Notes under the pieces: generated by a model | The model's input: the letters and a program-made list of their open reading frames with translations, nothing else | What the model was told of the DNA's origin: nothing | Database searches by the model: none | Program-made: the position numbers and the translations under genes | DNA from: Novosphingobium terrae | GTDB taxonomy: Bacteria; Pseudomonadota; Alphaproteobacteria; Sphingomonadales; Sphingomonadaceae | Reading direction: 5' to 3' | DNA: 64,000 nt | Assembly: GCF_017163935.1 (NCBI RefSeq) | Contig: NZ_JABVZR010000001.1 | Location: 3,038,001-3,102,000, forward strand | In this document: piece by piece, positions 53,548-62,105 of the stretch | Position numbering within the stretch: position 1 is the stretch's first letter | How the letters are laid out: each line of letters begins with the position of its first letter

Positions 53548-53877
53548 ATGTCCGACACCAACGCCCGCATCGCCGAAATCGTCAACGGCAATGACATCGT
53601 CCTGTTCATGAAGGGCACGCCGCTCTTCCCGCAGTGCGGCTTCTCCAGCCGCGCCATCGCGATCCTCGACCGCATCGGCGCGCCCTACCACAGCGTGGAC
53701 GTGCTGCAGGATCCGGAAATCCGCTCGGGCATCAAGGACTTCTCCGAGTGGCCGACGATCCCCCAGCTCTACATCAAGGGCGAGTTCCTGGGCGGCAGCG
53801 ACATCATGATGGAAATGTACGAGGCCGGCGAACTGCAGACGCTGGTTGAGGAAAAGGGTCTGGTCGCCAAGGCCTGA
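53548..53877 (+). CDS. grxD: Monothiol glutaredoxin, Grx4 family
   Basis: A 109-residue protein with the CGFS active site (Cys30) in FMKGTPLFPQCGFSSRA, then WPTIPQLYIKGEFLGGSDIMMEMYEAGEL. It transfers [2Fe-2S] clusters and forms a complex with BolA, encoded just upstream. Terminator follows. Confidence 0.97.
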   Translation: MSDTNARIAEIVNGNDIVLFMKGTPLFPQCGFSSRAIAILDRIGAPYHSVDVLQDPEIRSGIKDFSEWPTIPQLYIKGEFLGGSDIMMEMYEAGELQTLVEEKGLVAKA

Positions 53878-53901
53878 GTCTTTCGATTTTAGGTTACGAA
53901 G

Positions 53902-53934
53902 AGCCTCCCGGTGTGATGCCGGGGGGCTTTTTCG
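53902..53934 (+). terminator. Terminator after grxD
   Basis: AGCCTCCCGG / CCGGGGGGCT with one G-T wobble, followed by TTTTTC. Confidence 0.85.
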
Positions 53935-53962
53935 TTTCTGAAGAAGCTTTGAAGAGAGGAAA

Positions 53963-54191
53963 TGCGAGGGGGTTACCCCCTCGCGCTCCCGGGTTTTGTC
54001 AGCCTTGGCGCTTCGGGTTCGGCCATGGAGCGACGTCGCTGCGCCGCAGGCTTCAACGATCAAGGTGCAGAGGCATTCGCTGCCTGCGGCGCTACACGTA
54101 GCGCAGGTGGAGAGACTGGGCGCAAGAATGCGGCGCCACTGCCAATGCGTCGGAAGACGTCATGGGAGCGCGAGGGTGTAACACCCTCGCA
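53963..54191. repeat. Dispersed hairpin element family 1, complete (copy I)
   Basis: Left hairpin 53964-53984, GCTCCCGGGTTTTGTC, GCGCTTCGGGTTCGGCC, GCGACGTCGCTGCGCCGC, AGGCTTC; then CTGCCTGCGGCGC, GCGCAGGTGGAGAGACTGGGC, GCGTCGGAAGACGTCAT, GGGAGC and the right hairpin 54170-54190. It is the clearest full-length copy together with G. Confidence 0.9.
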
Positions 54192-54220
54192 TCTTCCTTC
54201 TTCCAGACCCCGGAATCCGA

Positions 54221-54313
54221 AAGGGCGAATCCGGAAAGAGACTAATCGTCCGGATTCGCCCTTCATGGGTCGGGTAGACCGGCGGGGCCACAGGAGACCG
54301 GGGAGGCCCCGCC
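54221..54313. repeat. Two tandem hairpins next to copy I
   Basis: AAGGGCGAATCCGGA (54221-54235) pairs perfectly with TCCGGATTCGCCCTT (54249-54263). Then GGCGGGGCC (54281-54289) pairs with GGCCCCGCC (54305-54313). The gap 54314-54601 holds no supported gene apart from the promoter-like match noted at 54386. Confidence 0.7.
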
Positions 54314-54385
54314 TACGGGAACACGGGATCGAAGAGGGTAAGGACTTTGCCGGGAGACTGATCGGCATTGTCCGCTTCGAGACCG

Positions 54386-54400
54386 TTTAGGTGACACTAT
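54386..54400 (+). other. 15-base match to the SP6 phage promoter core
   Basis: TTTAGGTGACACTAT equals positions -16 to -2 of the SP6 RNA polymerase promoter; the bases on both sides differ (G before, CA after, so no initiating G). No phage polymerase gene is visible in the window. Most likely coincidence or a phage relic. Confidence 0.35.
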
Positions 54401-54601
54401 CAATGCACACCCCGTGCCAATTCGCGAAAAACCAGCATTTCCGTGAGTTACGACGCAAAGCCCTTTCCTACCCTTCAACCCCACTGTCAAGAATTCCGAC
54501 AGGCCTGGCCAGAAACACGCCACCAAGGTGGAAAATTTTCCGACAGGTGCCCCGCAGCAGCCCGCTCTTGCCAAGAGCGCCACAAGGCGCAAACTGCCCC
54601 G

Positions 54602-55384
54602 ATGACCGAGACCGAACCACCCCGCCCCGCCGCCACGCTGATCGTGTTCCGCCATGCTCGGGGCGGCGGTTCGCCTCAGGTGCTGATGCAGGTCCGGGCG
54701 GCAGAGATGCGTTTTGCGGCGGGCGCTTGCGTGTTCCCGGGCGGCGCTGTCGATCCGGCGGATGCGGCGCTGGCCGAAACCCTGCCCGCCCCCGCAGGCT
54801 GGGACGGTCTGCCCGATCTGACCGCGCGCATCGCCGCCATCCGTGAAATGCTGGAGGAAACCGGCCTTGCCATCGGCCTGAAACGCGAAGACGGCCAGCC
54901 CATCGATGCAGAACAGGCCGCCAGAGCCCGCGCTTTGCTGGGCCAGCACAAGGCGCTTCACCCGGTGCTGGAAGAGATGGGCTGGCAGATCGATGCGGCG
55001 GCGCTCACACCGTTTGCGCGCTGGTGCCCGCGCTTCGCCCGCCCTTTCGACACGCGCTTCTATCTGGCCGATCTGGGCACCGGCGCGGTGGATGTGTCTC
55101 ATGAGGCTCATGAAAGCCAGCAACTGCTCTGGCTTTCGCCCAGCGAGGTTCTGGCTCAGGCAGAGGCTGGCGCGCTGTCCGTGATCTTCCCCACGCGGCG
55201 CAATCTGGAGCGTTTGGCCCGCTTCGCCAGCTTCGAAGAGGTCCGCGCCCATGCGCTGGCCAGCCCTCTCGACACCATCACCCCCTCAATCGTCGAGCGC
55301 GAGGGCACCGCATGGCTGACCATCCCTGAAGGCATGGGCTATCCGGTCACGGAAGAAAGGCTGGAAACCGCAAAGCGCGGCTAG
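54602..55384 (+). CDS. Nudix hydrolase (NUDT19-like acyl-CoA diphosphatase)
   Basis: A 260-residue Nudix protein. MRFAAGACVFPGGAVDPADAALAE is followed, after about 25 residues, by the box helix IREMLEETGLAIG. This split box is typical of the NUDT7/19 group, which cleaves CoA and acyl-CoA. The ATG at 54602 (MTETEPPRP) is used, because 54443 would add 53 residues without homology. It stands alone. Confidence 0.88.
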   Translation: MTETEPPRPAATLIVFRHARGGGSPQVLMQVRAAEMRFAAGACVFPGGAVDPADAALAETLPAPAGWDGLPDLTARIAAIREMLEETGLAIGLKREDGQPIDAEQAARARALLGQHKALHPVLEEMGWQIDAAALTPFARWCPRFARPFDTRFYLADLGTGAVDVSHEAHESQQLLWLSPSEVLAQAEAGALSVIFPTRRNLERLARFASFEEVRAHALASPLDTITPSIVEREGTAWLTIPEGMGYPVTEERLETAKRG

Positions 55385-55495
55385 AGCGGTTTACGAGTCG
55401 CGGGGGTGATTTCACCCGGCTTGAAAACGCTTCAAATCAGAGTCCTGCGTGATCGCGTGTTCCTGGCCGCCGGGCTTCACCCGGCTCGAAAACGC

Positions 55496-55801
55496 TCAGT
55501 GCCGCGCGTGGCGCATGCCCAGATTCTCGACCACCGGAGCATAAAGCGGGCTGTCGAATTCGACCCCGGCACCATCCTCGCCCAGCCAGCGCACCACGCC
55601 GCTGATGGCTTCCATGCCATCGGGCTTGATCGTCACCCGCATGCCCACCGAGAGGTAGAGCGAGCGGGTTACCATCCGGCAGCCATGGGTGGAGATGTCG
55701 CACAGGTAAGCGTCATCCCGCATACCGCCCATTGTGCGGCATTTGGCGGCAAGCGTCACAGGCATCCTGCTGGCTTTGCGCGATTGAACGGGTGTCTCCA
55801 T
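55496..55801 (-). CDS. PilZ-domain c-di-GMP binding protein
   Basis: A 101-residue single PilZ domain with the two c-di-GMP binding motifs: RXXXR (R8-K-A-S-R12) and DXSXXG (D35-I-S-T-H-G40), then GMRVTIKPDG and VRWLGEDGAGVEFDSP. It should bind the product of GGDEF enzymes such as the one at 28799; the effector target is unknown. Single gene, divergent from the gamma-glutamyltransferase. Confidence 0.92.
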   Translation of the reverse strand: METPVQSRKASRMPVTLAAKCRTMGGMRDDAYLCDISTHGCRMVTRSLYLSVGMRVTIKPDGMEAISGVVRWLGEDGAGVEFDSPLYAPVVENLGMRHARH

Positions 55802-56134
55802 GACCTTAATTTACGCCCAACGAGGTTAACACTTTTTACGGTTTTACGGTAAGTAGAATCTTCAGCATAAACTTCCGCAACTTTCTTCCGGCTCACCGCA
55901 AAAATCTGCGCCACGGCGCCAGCCCGGTCCGCTGGGGCGACAAGCGCTTCTCATTTGACAGAACCCTGCCCCGCGCCCAGACTTTTTACCGCGCCGCATC
56001 GCGCGGGCAACGGGGACAAATAACGGGGTGCCTCGCCCCTGATCCCTGCTATGAAAATCGCGTCCGGGCTTGCTGGCGCCCGGCGCTCCCCATCCGCCAG
56101 CGCAGCTTTCGTCCCCCACAGGGAGCCTTCTATC

Positions 56135-57937
56135 TTGCCTCATTCCGCCCAATCCGGCCTGCGCCGCCCCCTGCTGGCCCGCGCAATCTCTGCCCTGACG
56201 CTCGGCGCGATGGTTGCCGCCACGCCGCTGCCCGCGCTGGCCCGCCCGCTTCCCGCCAAGAACGTTACCGTCAGGGCTGACGCCACCGGCCCTGCCAAGC
56301 GTGTCCAGTCGGGCGCCTCGGCCCATGCCATGGTGGCTGCCGCCAATCCGCTGGCCGTGGCCGCAGGCATGCGCGTGCTGAAGGCCGGAGGCAGCGCGGT
56401 CGATGCCGCCGTGGCGATCCAGGCGGTGCTGGGTCTGGTCGAGCCGCAGAGTTCGGGCCTTGGCGGCGGTTCCTTCATGGTGTTCTACGACGCCAAGACC
56501 CGCAAGGTCTCCGCCTATGACGGGCGCGAAACCGCTCCCGCAGGCGCCAACCCCCGGCAGTTCCTCCACCCCGACGGCACGCCCATGACCTATGCCGAGG
56601 CGGTGACGGGCGGCCAGTCCAGCGGCATTCCCGGCGCCATCGCCATGCTCGACATGGCGCAGAAGGAGCATGGCAAGCTGCCGTGGAAAATACTCTTCGG
56701 CCCGGCCCGTCAGCTGGCCACTGAAGGCTTTATCGTCTCGCCGCGTCTGGCGGGCATGATCACCAGCCGCGCGCCTCAGGCCCATATGGCCGATGCGCAG
56801 GCCTATTTCCGCAATGCCGATGGCACGCAGATGAAGGCCGGTGACCGCCTGATCAACAAGGCCTATGCCGACAGTCTCGACCTGATCGCCGCCAACCGCT
56901 CCGCCGGGCTGCTGTCGGGCCCGCTGGCCGAGGCGATCCTGCAGCGCATCCACACCGGCCCCGCGCCCTCGCCGATGACGCTGGCCGATATGGCCGCCTA
57001 CAAGCCGCGCAAGACCGAGGCGCTGTGCCGCCCCTATCGCGCCTATATCATCTGCACGCCTCAAGCCCCCTCGGGCGGCTTGCCGGTGCAGGAGGCCATG
57101 GGCATCCTTGCGCATACGGACATCAACAAGCGCAGCGCCAAGGATGAAAAGGGCTGGTATCTGCTCTCGCAGGCCAGCCGCCTCGCCTATGCCGACCGCG
57201 ACAAATATGAGGGCGACCCCGCCTTTGTGCCCGTGCCCACCGATGGCCTGCTGGCGCCCGACTATCTCGCCAAGCGCGCCGCGCTGATCGGCGAACAGGC
57301 CCAGCCCGTCACCTATGGCGTGCCCGCCGGCGCGCCCAAGGTCGGCCCCGACCACACGCTTGAACCGGGCGGCACCAGCCACATCGTGATCGTCGATGCC
57401 GACGGCAACGCCCTCTCCATGACCACCACCGTGGAAAGCATCTTCGGCAACGGGCACATGGTTGGCGGCTTCTTCATGAACAACCAGCTGACGGACTCCT
57501 CCTTCGCGCCCGACAATGCCGACGGCACGCCTGCCGCCAACGCCGTGGCACCGGGCAAGCGCCCGCGCTCCTCGATGGCGCCGACCATCGTGCTGGACAA
57601 GGCGACCGGCCACTTCGCCGCCGCCACCGGCTCGCCCGGCGGCACGGCCATCGTCGGCTATGTGGTCAAGGCGCTGGTCGGCATCCTCGACTGGAAGATG
57701 AGCCCGCAAGACGCCGTCGCGCTGCCCAATCTGGTGGCGATGGGCAACAAATACTCCGCCGACAAATTCCCTGACGATATCACTCAGGCGCTGGCCGCAC
57801 GCGGGGAAGTGCTGGATACGCAGCGGGGTGAAAACTCCGGGCTGCAGGCCATCGTCTATCAGCCCAAGGGTACGGCGGGTATCCGCTACATCGGCGGTGC
57901 TGATCCCCGGCGTGAAGGGATTGCGCGCGGGTTTTAA
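56135..57937 (+). CDS. ggt: Gamma-glutamyltransferase
   Basis: A 600-residue periplasmic Ntn-hydrolase that cleaves glutathione and transfers its gamma-glutamyl group. A signal peptide (RRPLLARAISALTLGAMVAATPLPALA) is followed by ANPLAVAAGMRVLKAGGSAVDAAVAIQAVLGLVEPQSSGLGGGSFM. The self-cleavage site is in PGGTSHIVIVDADGNALSMTTTV (Thr of GGTSH as nucleophile), and GTPAANAVAPGKRPRSSMAPTIV follows. TTG 56135 has AGGGAG nine bases upstream and puts the signal peptide at the front; ATG 56051 would add 28 residues. Confidence 0.93.
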   Translation: MPHSAQSGLRRPLLARAISALTLGAMVAATPLPALARPLPAKNVTVRADATGPAKRVQSGASAHAMVAAANPLAVAAGMRVLKAGGSAVDAAVAIQAVLGLVEPQSSGLGGGSFMVFYDAKTRKVSAYDGRETAPAGANPRQFLHPDGTPMTYAEAVTGGQSSGIPGAIAMLDMAQKEHGKLPWKILFGPARQLATEGFIVSPRLAGMITSRAPQAHMADAQAYFRNADGTQMKAGDRLINKAYADSLDLIAANRSAGLLSGPLAEAILQRIHTGPAPSPMTLADMAAYKPRKTEALCRPYRAYIICTPQAPSGGLPVQEAMGILAHTDINKRSAKDEKGWYLLSQASRLAYADRDKYEGDPAFVPVPTDGLLAPDYLAKRAALIGEQAQPVTYGVPAGAPKVGPDHTLEPGGTSHIVIVDADGNALSMTTTVESIFGNGHMVGGFFMNNQLTDSSFAPDNADGTPAANAVAPGKRPRSSMAPTIVLDKATGHFAAATGSPGGTAIVGYVVKALVGILDWKMSPQDAVALPNLVAMGNKYSADKFPDDITQALAARGEVLDTQRGENSGLQAIVYQPKGTAGIRYIGGADPRREGIARGF

Positions 57938-57955
57938 GGTTGGGAAAAGGGATGG

Positions 57956-58223
57956 TGCGAGGGGGTTACCCCCTCGCGCTCCCATGTTTTGTCTGCGTGG
58001 CGCATCGGGTTCGGCCTTAGGGCGACGTCGCTGCGTCGCAGGCTTTTATCGCCTGCACAGACTGTCGATGCTGATGAAGCTGCCTGCGGCGCCTTATGTG
58101 ATGCAGGTGGAGGGCGTGGGCCTTAGGACAGGAGGCACGGCCTTATTACCGCAAGACGTTCGGGGAACGCGAGGGCCCGGAGAATCTCTCTTGAGAGATG
58201 CGACCAACAACGCCCCCCTCGCA
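57956..58223. repeat. Dispersed hairpin element family 1, complete (copy J)
   Basis: Left short hairpin 57957-57977, GCTCCCATGTTTTGTC, CGGGTTCGGCC, GCGACGTCGCTGCG; CTGCCTGCGGCGCC, GATGCAGGTGGAGGGCG, CGCAAGACGTTC, and a long nested right hairpin: GCGAGGG (58169-58175) / CCCTCGC (58216-58222) around ATCTCTC-TT-GAGAGAT (58184-58199). It is the mirror image of copy H in its end types. Confidence 0.88.
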
Positions 58224-58269
58224 TTGTCCTGTTCTACTTGAACGCCCTGCCACCGCCCAAAAACGAAAT

Positions 58270-58301
58270 AAGGGCCCGGATCTTGCGACCCGGGCCCTTT
58301 A
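58270..58301 (+). terminator. Terminator-like hairpin after ggt
   Basis: AAGGGCCCGG (58270-58279) / CCGGGCCCTT (58290-58299), followed by TATT. The T run is short, so it may act in combination with copy J. Confidence 0.6.
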
Positions 58302-58650
58302 TTCCAGCCACCGCTGCGATGACCGGCCGCGGAGAACAAGCCCCCCTGTTCCGCCCGGGGGAAGTGCAGATACGGCGGATCGCATGGCCCCCCATTCGAT
58401 CGCACCGCATGCCCCCGGCCTTTCGGCACCGATCAGAGCCGTTTGCTGGAATGTTAGTCCAGAAATCCTGCCAGAGACTGGCGGCCCCGATTTTGTTTTT
58501 GTCGTTCACCTTGCTGGTGATCAACTGCGTTCAGTTTTGGTGAAAAACGTACTTTCGTCAAATGCATTGTTGAACGAAACGCAGCAAAATGGGGCGTCTG
58601 TGTCATCTCAGCACTAAAAATTTCATAGTAATTTTGACAAGCTCGCACCG
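58302..58650. other. Gene-free stretch between ggt and the GNAT gene
   Basis: About 350 bases with no supported gene. The last 120 bases are richer in A and T than the surroundings. Short frames on both strands, starting with TTG, cover parts of it but have no RBS or family resemblance. Confidence 0.4.
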
Positions 58651-59223
58651 TTAGGCAAGCGGCAGCTGCCGACGCATGATAAATTCTTCGTCAAACCAAT
58701 CACCTACCGCAAAGCGGTATTCGCCGACCACCTCAAAGCCTCGCCCGGCATAGACATGGCGCGCACGATCATTGCCCTGCCACACCCCCAGCCACAGAGC
58801 ACCGGGCCGCCGCGCCGCCATCCAGTCCAGAGCAAGATCCAGCAACTGCTTGCCAAGGCCCGCGCCCTGCGCCGCGCGCCGCAGATAGAGCTGGTACAGC
58901 TCCAGATCGCCCTCGCGCACATCCGCATGCGGCAGCTTGGAGGGCCCGACATGGGCATAGGCCAGCAGCTGCCCCTCACCATCCTCGGCAACCCAGCTCA
59001 TATGGGCCGGGTCGGCCAGTTCGCGCGCCACGGTGGGCTGACCATAGGCCTCGACCTCGAAACGGGCGAGATCGGCGGCGGGATAGGGGATGGCAAAACC
59101 CTCGGCACCGAAGGTCTCCCGAAAGCAGGCCAGTTTCAGCGCGCTGAGCGCCGCGGCATCCTCCGGGCGGGCGGGGCGAATCGTCAGGGCAGCGGCGGCG
59201 GAAGAAGGAGCGGTCTGGTTCAT
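58651..59223 (-). CDS. GNAT family N-acetyltransferase
   Basis: A 190-residue acetyl-CoA-dependent transferase: LTIRPARPEDAAALSALKLACFRETFG, YQLYLRRAAQGAGLGKQLLDLALDWM (the acetyl-CoA-binding Q/RxxGxG/A stretch, AAQGAGLG), LWLGVWQGNDRARHVYAGRGFEVVGEYRFAVGD. It resembles the RimI/spermidine-type GNATs. Start at 59223 (MNQTAPSS); 59247 possible. Substrate unknown. Confidence 0.88.
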   Translation of the reverse strand: MNQTAPSSAAAALTIRPARPEDAAALSALKLACFRETFGAEGFAIPYPAADLARFEVEAYGQPTVARELADPAHMSWVAEDGEGQLLAYAHVGPSKLPHADVREGDLELYQLYLRRAAQGAGLGKQLLDLALDWMAARRPGALWLGVWQGNDRARHVYAGRGFEVVGEYRFAVGDWFDEEFIMRRQLPLA

Positions 59224-59384
59224 GGGCCCTGCGATAGCCTTCGCCATGCCCTCAGGCAAACCTTCACCAGCCGCCACCGCCACTCCCGTACTTGCCCCTA
59301 GGCGCGCGGGCACAGCTCCTGAGTCATTCTGCTTTACCCATCCTGCGCGTGCTTGAGCATCCGCCGGGGGGCGAACTGGGGAGA

Positions 59385-61250
59385 ATGACGTTGTCGCGCT
59401 TTGGGATTTCGACCCGGCTGCTGACTGCCTTTGCCATCCTGCTGGTGGCGATGGCCGGTTTCGGCATCTTTTCGGTGATGAAGATCGGCGAGGTCAACGC
59501 CCTCTCGCTGGACATGCGCACCCGCTGGTTGCCCGCCACGCAAGAGGTCGGCCAGATCCACGCCTTTATCTCGCAATACCGCATCCGCCAGAGCGAGATG
59601 ATCGCCGCACCCGTCAAGGACAAGCCGCGCGCCGCCAAGCTGGTGCGCAACGCCGGCATGGCGATCGACGGGCTGATGATCCATTATGAAAAGCTGATCG
59701 ACACCCCCCAGCAGCATGACGCCTTTCACCACGTCTATCACAACTGGCTGGCCTATAAGGCGCTGAACGAGAAGATGCTGGCTCTGGACGCCCGTCATGG
59801 CGATCAGGACGACACCGCCGTGCGCGACCTGTTCGAAGGCGATGTGCAGCAGAGCTTCTACACGGTCGAGGATTCGATCATGGCGCTGGTCGATGTCAAC
59901 ACGGCTGGCGCGAATGCCGTCTCTGCCGAATCCAACCGCATTCACGAAGCCGCCCGCCGCACCACGCTGATCGCGCTGAGCGCCACCGTCGCGCTGGCGC
60001 TGGCGCTGCTGGCGATGCTGATGCAGACCATCGCCCGCCCGGTGCGCCGTCTGGCCGAGGCCGTCACGCGGCTGGTCGATGGCGATATGGATGTGCGCGT
60101 CCCCGCCACCAGCCGCAAGGATGAGGTGGGCGCCCTCGCCCGTGCGCTTGATGCCTTCAAGCGGCTGGTCGCGCATGATCAGGCCCGCGCCGCCGCCGAG
60201 CTGGAGCATGCCCGCAACACGCAGCTTACCATCGATGCCATCGGCAATGGCCTTGCCGAACTGGCCGAGGGCAATCTCACGCATCGCGTCCCGGAAAACG
60301 GCCATGGCGCGCTGGGCGCCCTCCATGTCAATTTCAACGAGGCGGCACAGCGCCTTTCCGATGTGCTGAGCGAGATCGTCGAGGGCTGCGACACGATCAG
60401 CCGCGGCACACAGGACATCGCCATGGCCGGCGGCGACCTGTCGCGCCGCACGGATCATCAGGCCACATCGCTGGCCGACACCGCCCGCACGCTGGGCGAG
60501 CTGACCGGCATGGTGAAACTCACCGCCGACAATGCCCGCCAGACCTCCACGCGCCTGGCCACCACCCGCCAGACCGCCGGCGGCATGGAGGCCAAGGCCA
60601 ATGATGCCATTGCCGCCATGCGCGCCATTGAGGACTCCAGCCGCCAGATGGCCGAGATCATCGGCGTGATCGACGGCATCGCTTTCCAGACCAACCTGCT
60701 GGCCCTTAACGCCGGGGTCGAGGCGGCCCGCGCGGGTGACGCCGGTCGCGGCTTTGCCGTGGTGGCCACCGAGGTGCGCGCGCTGGCCCAGCGCAGTGCC
60801 GATGCCGCCAAGGACATCAAGGCGCTGATCACCACCTCCAACGGCCAGATCGGCGGCGGCGTGGCGCTGGTGGCCTCCAGCGGCGGGGCCTTGCGCCAGA
60901 TCGTGGGCGAGGTTTCGGCCATTTCCGAGCTGGTGGAGGAAATCGCCCAATCGGCCAGCAAGCAGGCCAATGCCATGGACGGCATCAGCACCATGGTCAG
61001 CGAGATGGACGAATTCACCCAGCAGAATGCGGCGATGGTCGAACAAAGCTCTGCCAGCACGGTTAATCTTTCCACTGAGACCGAGCGGCTGGTCAACCAG
61101 CTCAGCACCTTCCGCCTGACCGGGCGGCGGCAGGCCGAGGTGATCATCGCGCCATCCCAGCCGCAGCTTCAGGCGCGCCTGCATGCCTTGCCCTCGGCGC
61201 GGGGCAATGCGGCGCTCAAGCTGGCCGATGAGGATTGGTCCGCCTTCTGA
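59385..61250 (+). CDS. Methyl-accepting chemotaxis protein
   Basis: A 621-residue chemoreceptor: TM1 ([20 protein letters not shown]), a four-helix-bundle type periplasmic sensor (residues about 35-190), TM2 ([20 protein letters not shown]), a HAMP domain ([23 protein letters not shown]) with a second HAMP-like unit ([19 protein letters not shown]), and a signalling hairpin tip ([43 protein letters not shown]). It lacks the C-terminal pentapeptide for CheR. No che genes nearby. GGGGAG precedes the ATG at 59385. Confidence 0.93.
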   Translation: MTLSRFGISTRLLTAFAILLVAMAGFGIFSVMKIGEVNALSLDMRTRWLPATQEVGQIHAFISQYRIRQSEMIAAPVKDKPRAAKLVRNAGMAIDGLMIHYEKLIDTPQQHDAFHHVYHNWLAYKALNEKMLALDARHGDQDDTAVRDLFEGDVQQSFYTVEDSIMALVDVNTAGANAVSAESNRIHEAARRTTLIALSATVALALALLAMLMQTIARPVRRLAEAVTRLVDGDMDVRVPATSRKDEVGALARALDAFKRLVAHDQARAAAELEHARNTQLTIDAIGNGLAELAEGNLTHRVPENGHGALGALHVNFNEAAQRLSDVLSEIVEGCDTISRGTQDIAMAGGDLSRRTDHQATSLADTARTLGELTGMVKLTADNARQTSTRLATTRQTAGGMEAKANDAIAAMRAIEDSSRQMAEIIGVIDGIAFQTNLLALNAGVEAARAGDAGRGFAVVATEVRALAQRSADAAKDIKALITTSNGQIGGGVALVASSGGALRQIVGEVSAISELVEEIAQSASKQANAMDGISTMVSEMDEFTQQNAAMVEQSSASTVNLSTETERLVNQLSTFRLTGRRQAEVIIAPSQPQLQARLHALPSARGNAALKLADEDWSAF

Positions 61251-61394
61251 TCCCGCCTCCCCGCAAAACCATCTAGGTATTTCCTACGGGGCTTCGTCAA
61301 CGCTCCTTTTGGTGCTTTTTCCTAGAATGCTGACGATTGCAAAACCATTGCGATCGATTCGACACACGATGCACGCAGCACCATGAGGCCGATG

Positions 61395-61751
61395 ATGAAG
61401 ATTGTTCGCCGCTCCGCCCCCGCCCTGCTGGCCTGCGCCATGCTGGCTGGTATCCTGACCGCCTCGCCGGCCATGGCGCAGAGCGACTGGAGCCGTCAGG
61501 CCGCGCGCATCATCAGCTCCAAGCAGACTTACCCCACCACCGCCCAGATGCGCGGCGAGGAAGGCACCGCGAAGGTGAAGGTCTATGTCGGCGCCGATGG
61601 CAGCGTGCAGCGCACCGAACTGGCCACCGGCTCGGGATCGCCGCTGCTGGACCGCGAGGCGCTGGCCATGCCGACCCGCGCCGGTCGCCTGCCTGCCCCT
61701 CCGGGCGGCCCCACCGTGCTGACCGTGCCGGTGACCTGGAAGCTGATTTAA
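61395..61751 (+). CDS. Stand-alone TonB C-terminal-like periplasmic protein
   Basis: A 118-residue protein with a signal peptide (APALLACAMLAGILTASPAMAQ) and a TonB_C type domain: YPTTAQMRGEEGTAKVKVYVGADGSVQRTELATGSGSPLLDREALAM and TVLTVPVTWKLI. There is no Pro-rich spacer or N-terminal anchor of real TonB. GAGG lies 6 bases before ATG 61395; 61383 also in frame. It may compete with, or scaffold, TonB interactions; role unknown. Confidence 0.85.
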   Translation: MKIVRRSAPALLACAMLAGILTASPAMAQSDWSRQAARIISSKQTYPTTAQMRGEEGTAKVKVYVGADGSVQRTELATGSGSPLLDREALAMPTRAGRLPAPPGGPTVLTVPVTWKLI

Positions 61752-62105
61752 GGGTCAGCGCGGCACCGGCCCGCCCCACCGCCCGGCCAAGCCGGATTTC
61801 AACCAAACGTAATTTTCTTGCTATCCACAGCAAAACCGCCTAAGGGCCGCCCCAAGCGTGACCGGCGAACGAGGGCTTCCCCCCAGCCGCAGGCCTCGCC
61901 CAGCAGGATCAGGCCGCGTGAAGGCAGCGCCGATGGGAACCCTTTTTCCGGGCCATCGCAGCGCCGTCAGCCTCCCTGCCGGGCAGAGACCGCTCGGTCA
62001 CATCATCGCCACAGCGCCACCTCGTCACGCAAGGTTGCAGGAACTTCTCCTCACCTTCCCGTGCGTCGCGCGTGCGCGATGCATGGCGCTTCATGAAAGA
62101 CATCC
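61752..62105 (+). other. Long leader region before the RNA helicase
   Basis: About 350 bases without a gene. The first 45 bases (GCGGCACCGGCCCGCC, CCGGCCAAGCCGGATTTC) resemble a decayed copy of triple-hairpin family 2. The rest would form a long 5' UTR, as is common for cold-inducible DEAD-box genes. Confidence 0.45.

Noticed and set aside
54386..54400. Vector contamination at the SP6-like sequence
   Set aside because: Flanks do not match common cloning vectors and GC content stays like the genome; only the 15-base core matches.
48956..58223. Reading the terminal hairpins of family 1 as ordinary Rho-independent terminators
   Set aside because: They occur in inverted pairs with a shared 200-bp body and mostly lack a T run; some may still stop transcription.
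58234..58543. Short overlapping genes on both strands after ggt
   Set aside because: TTG starts, no RBS, they run across a terminator-like hairpin and match no family.
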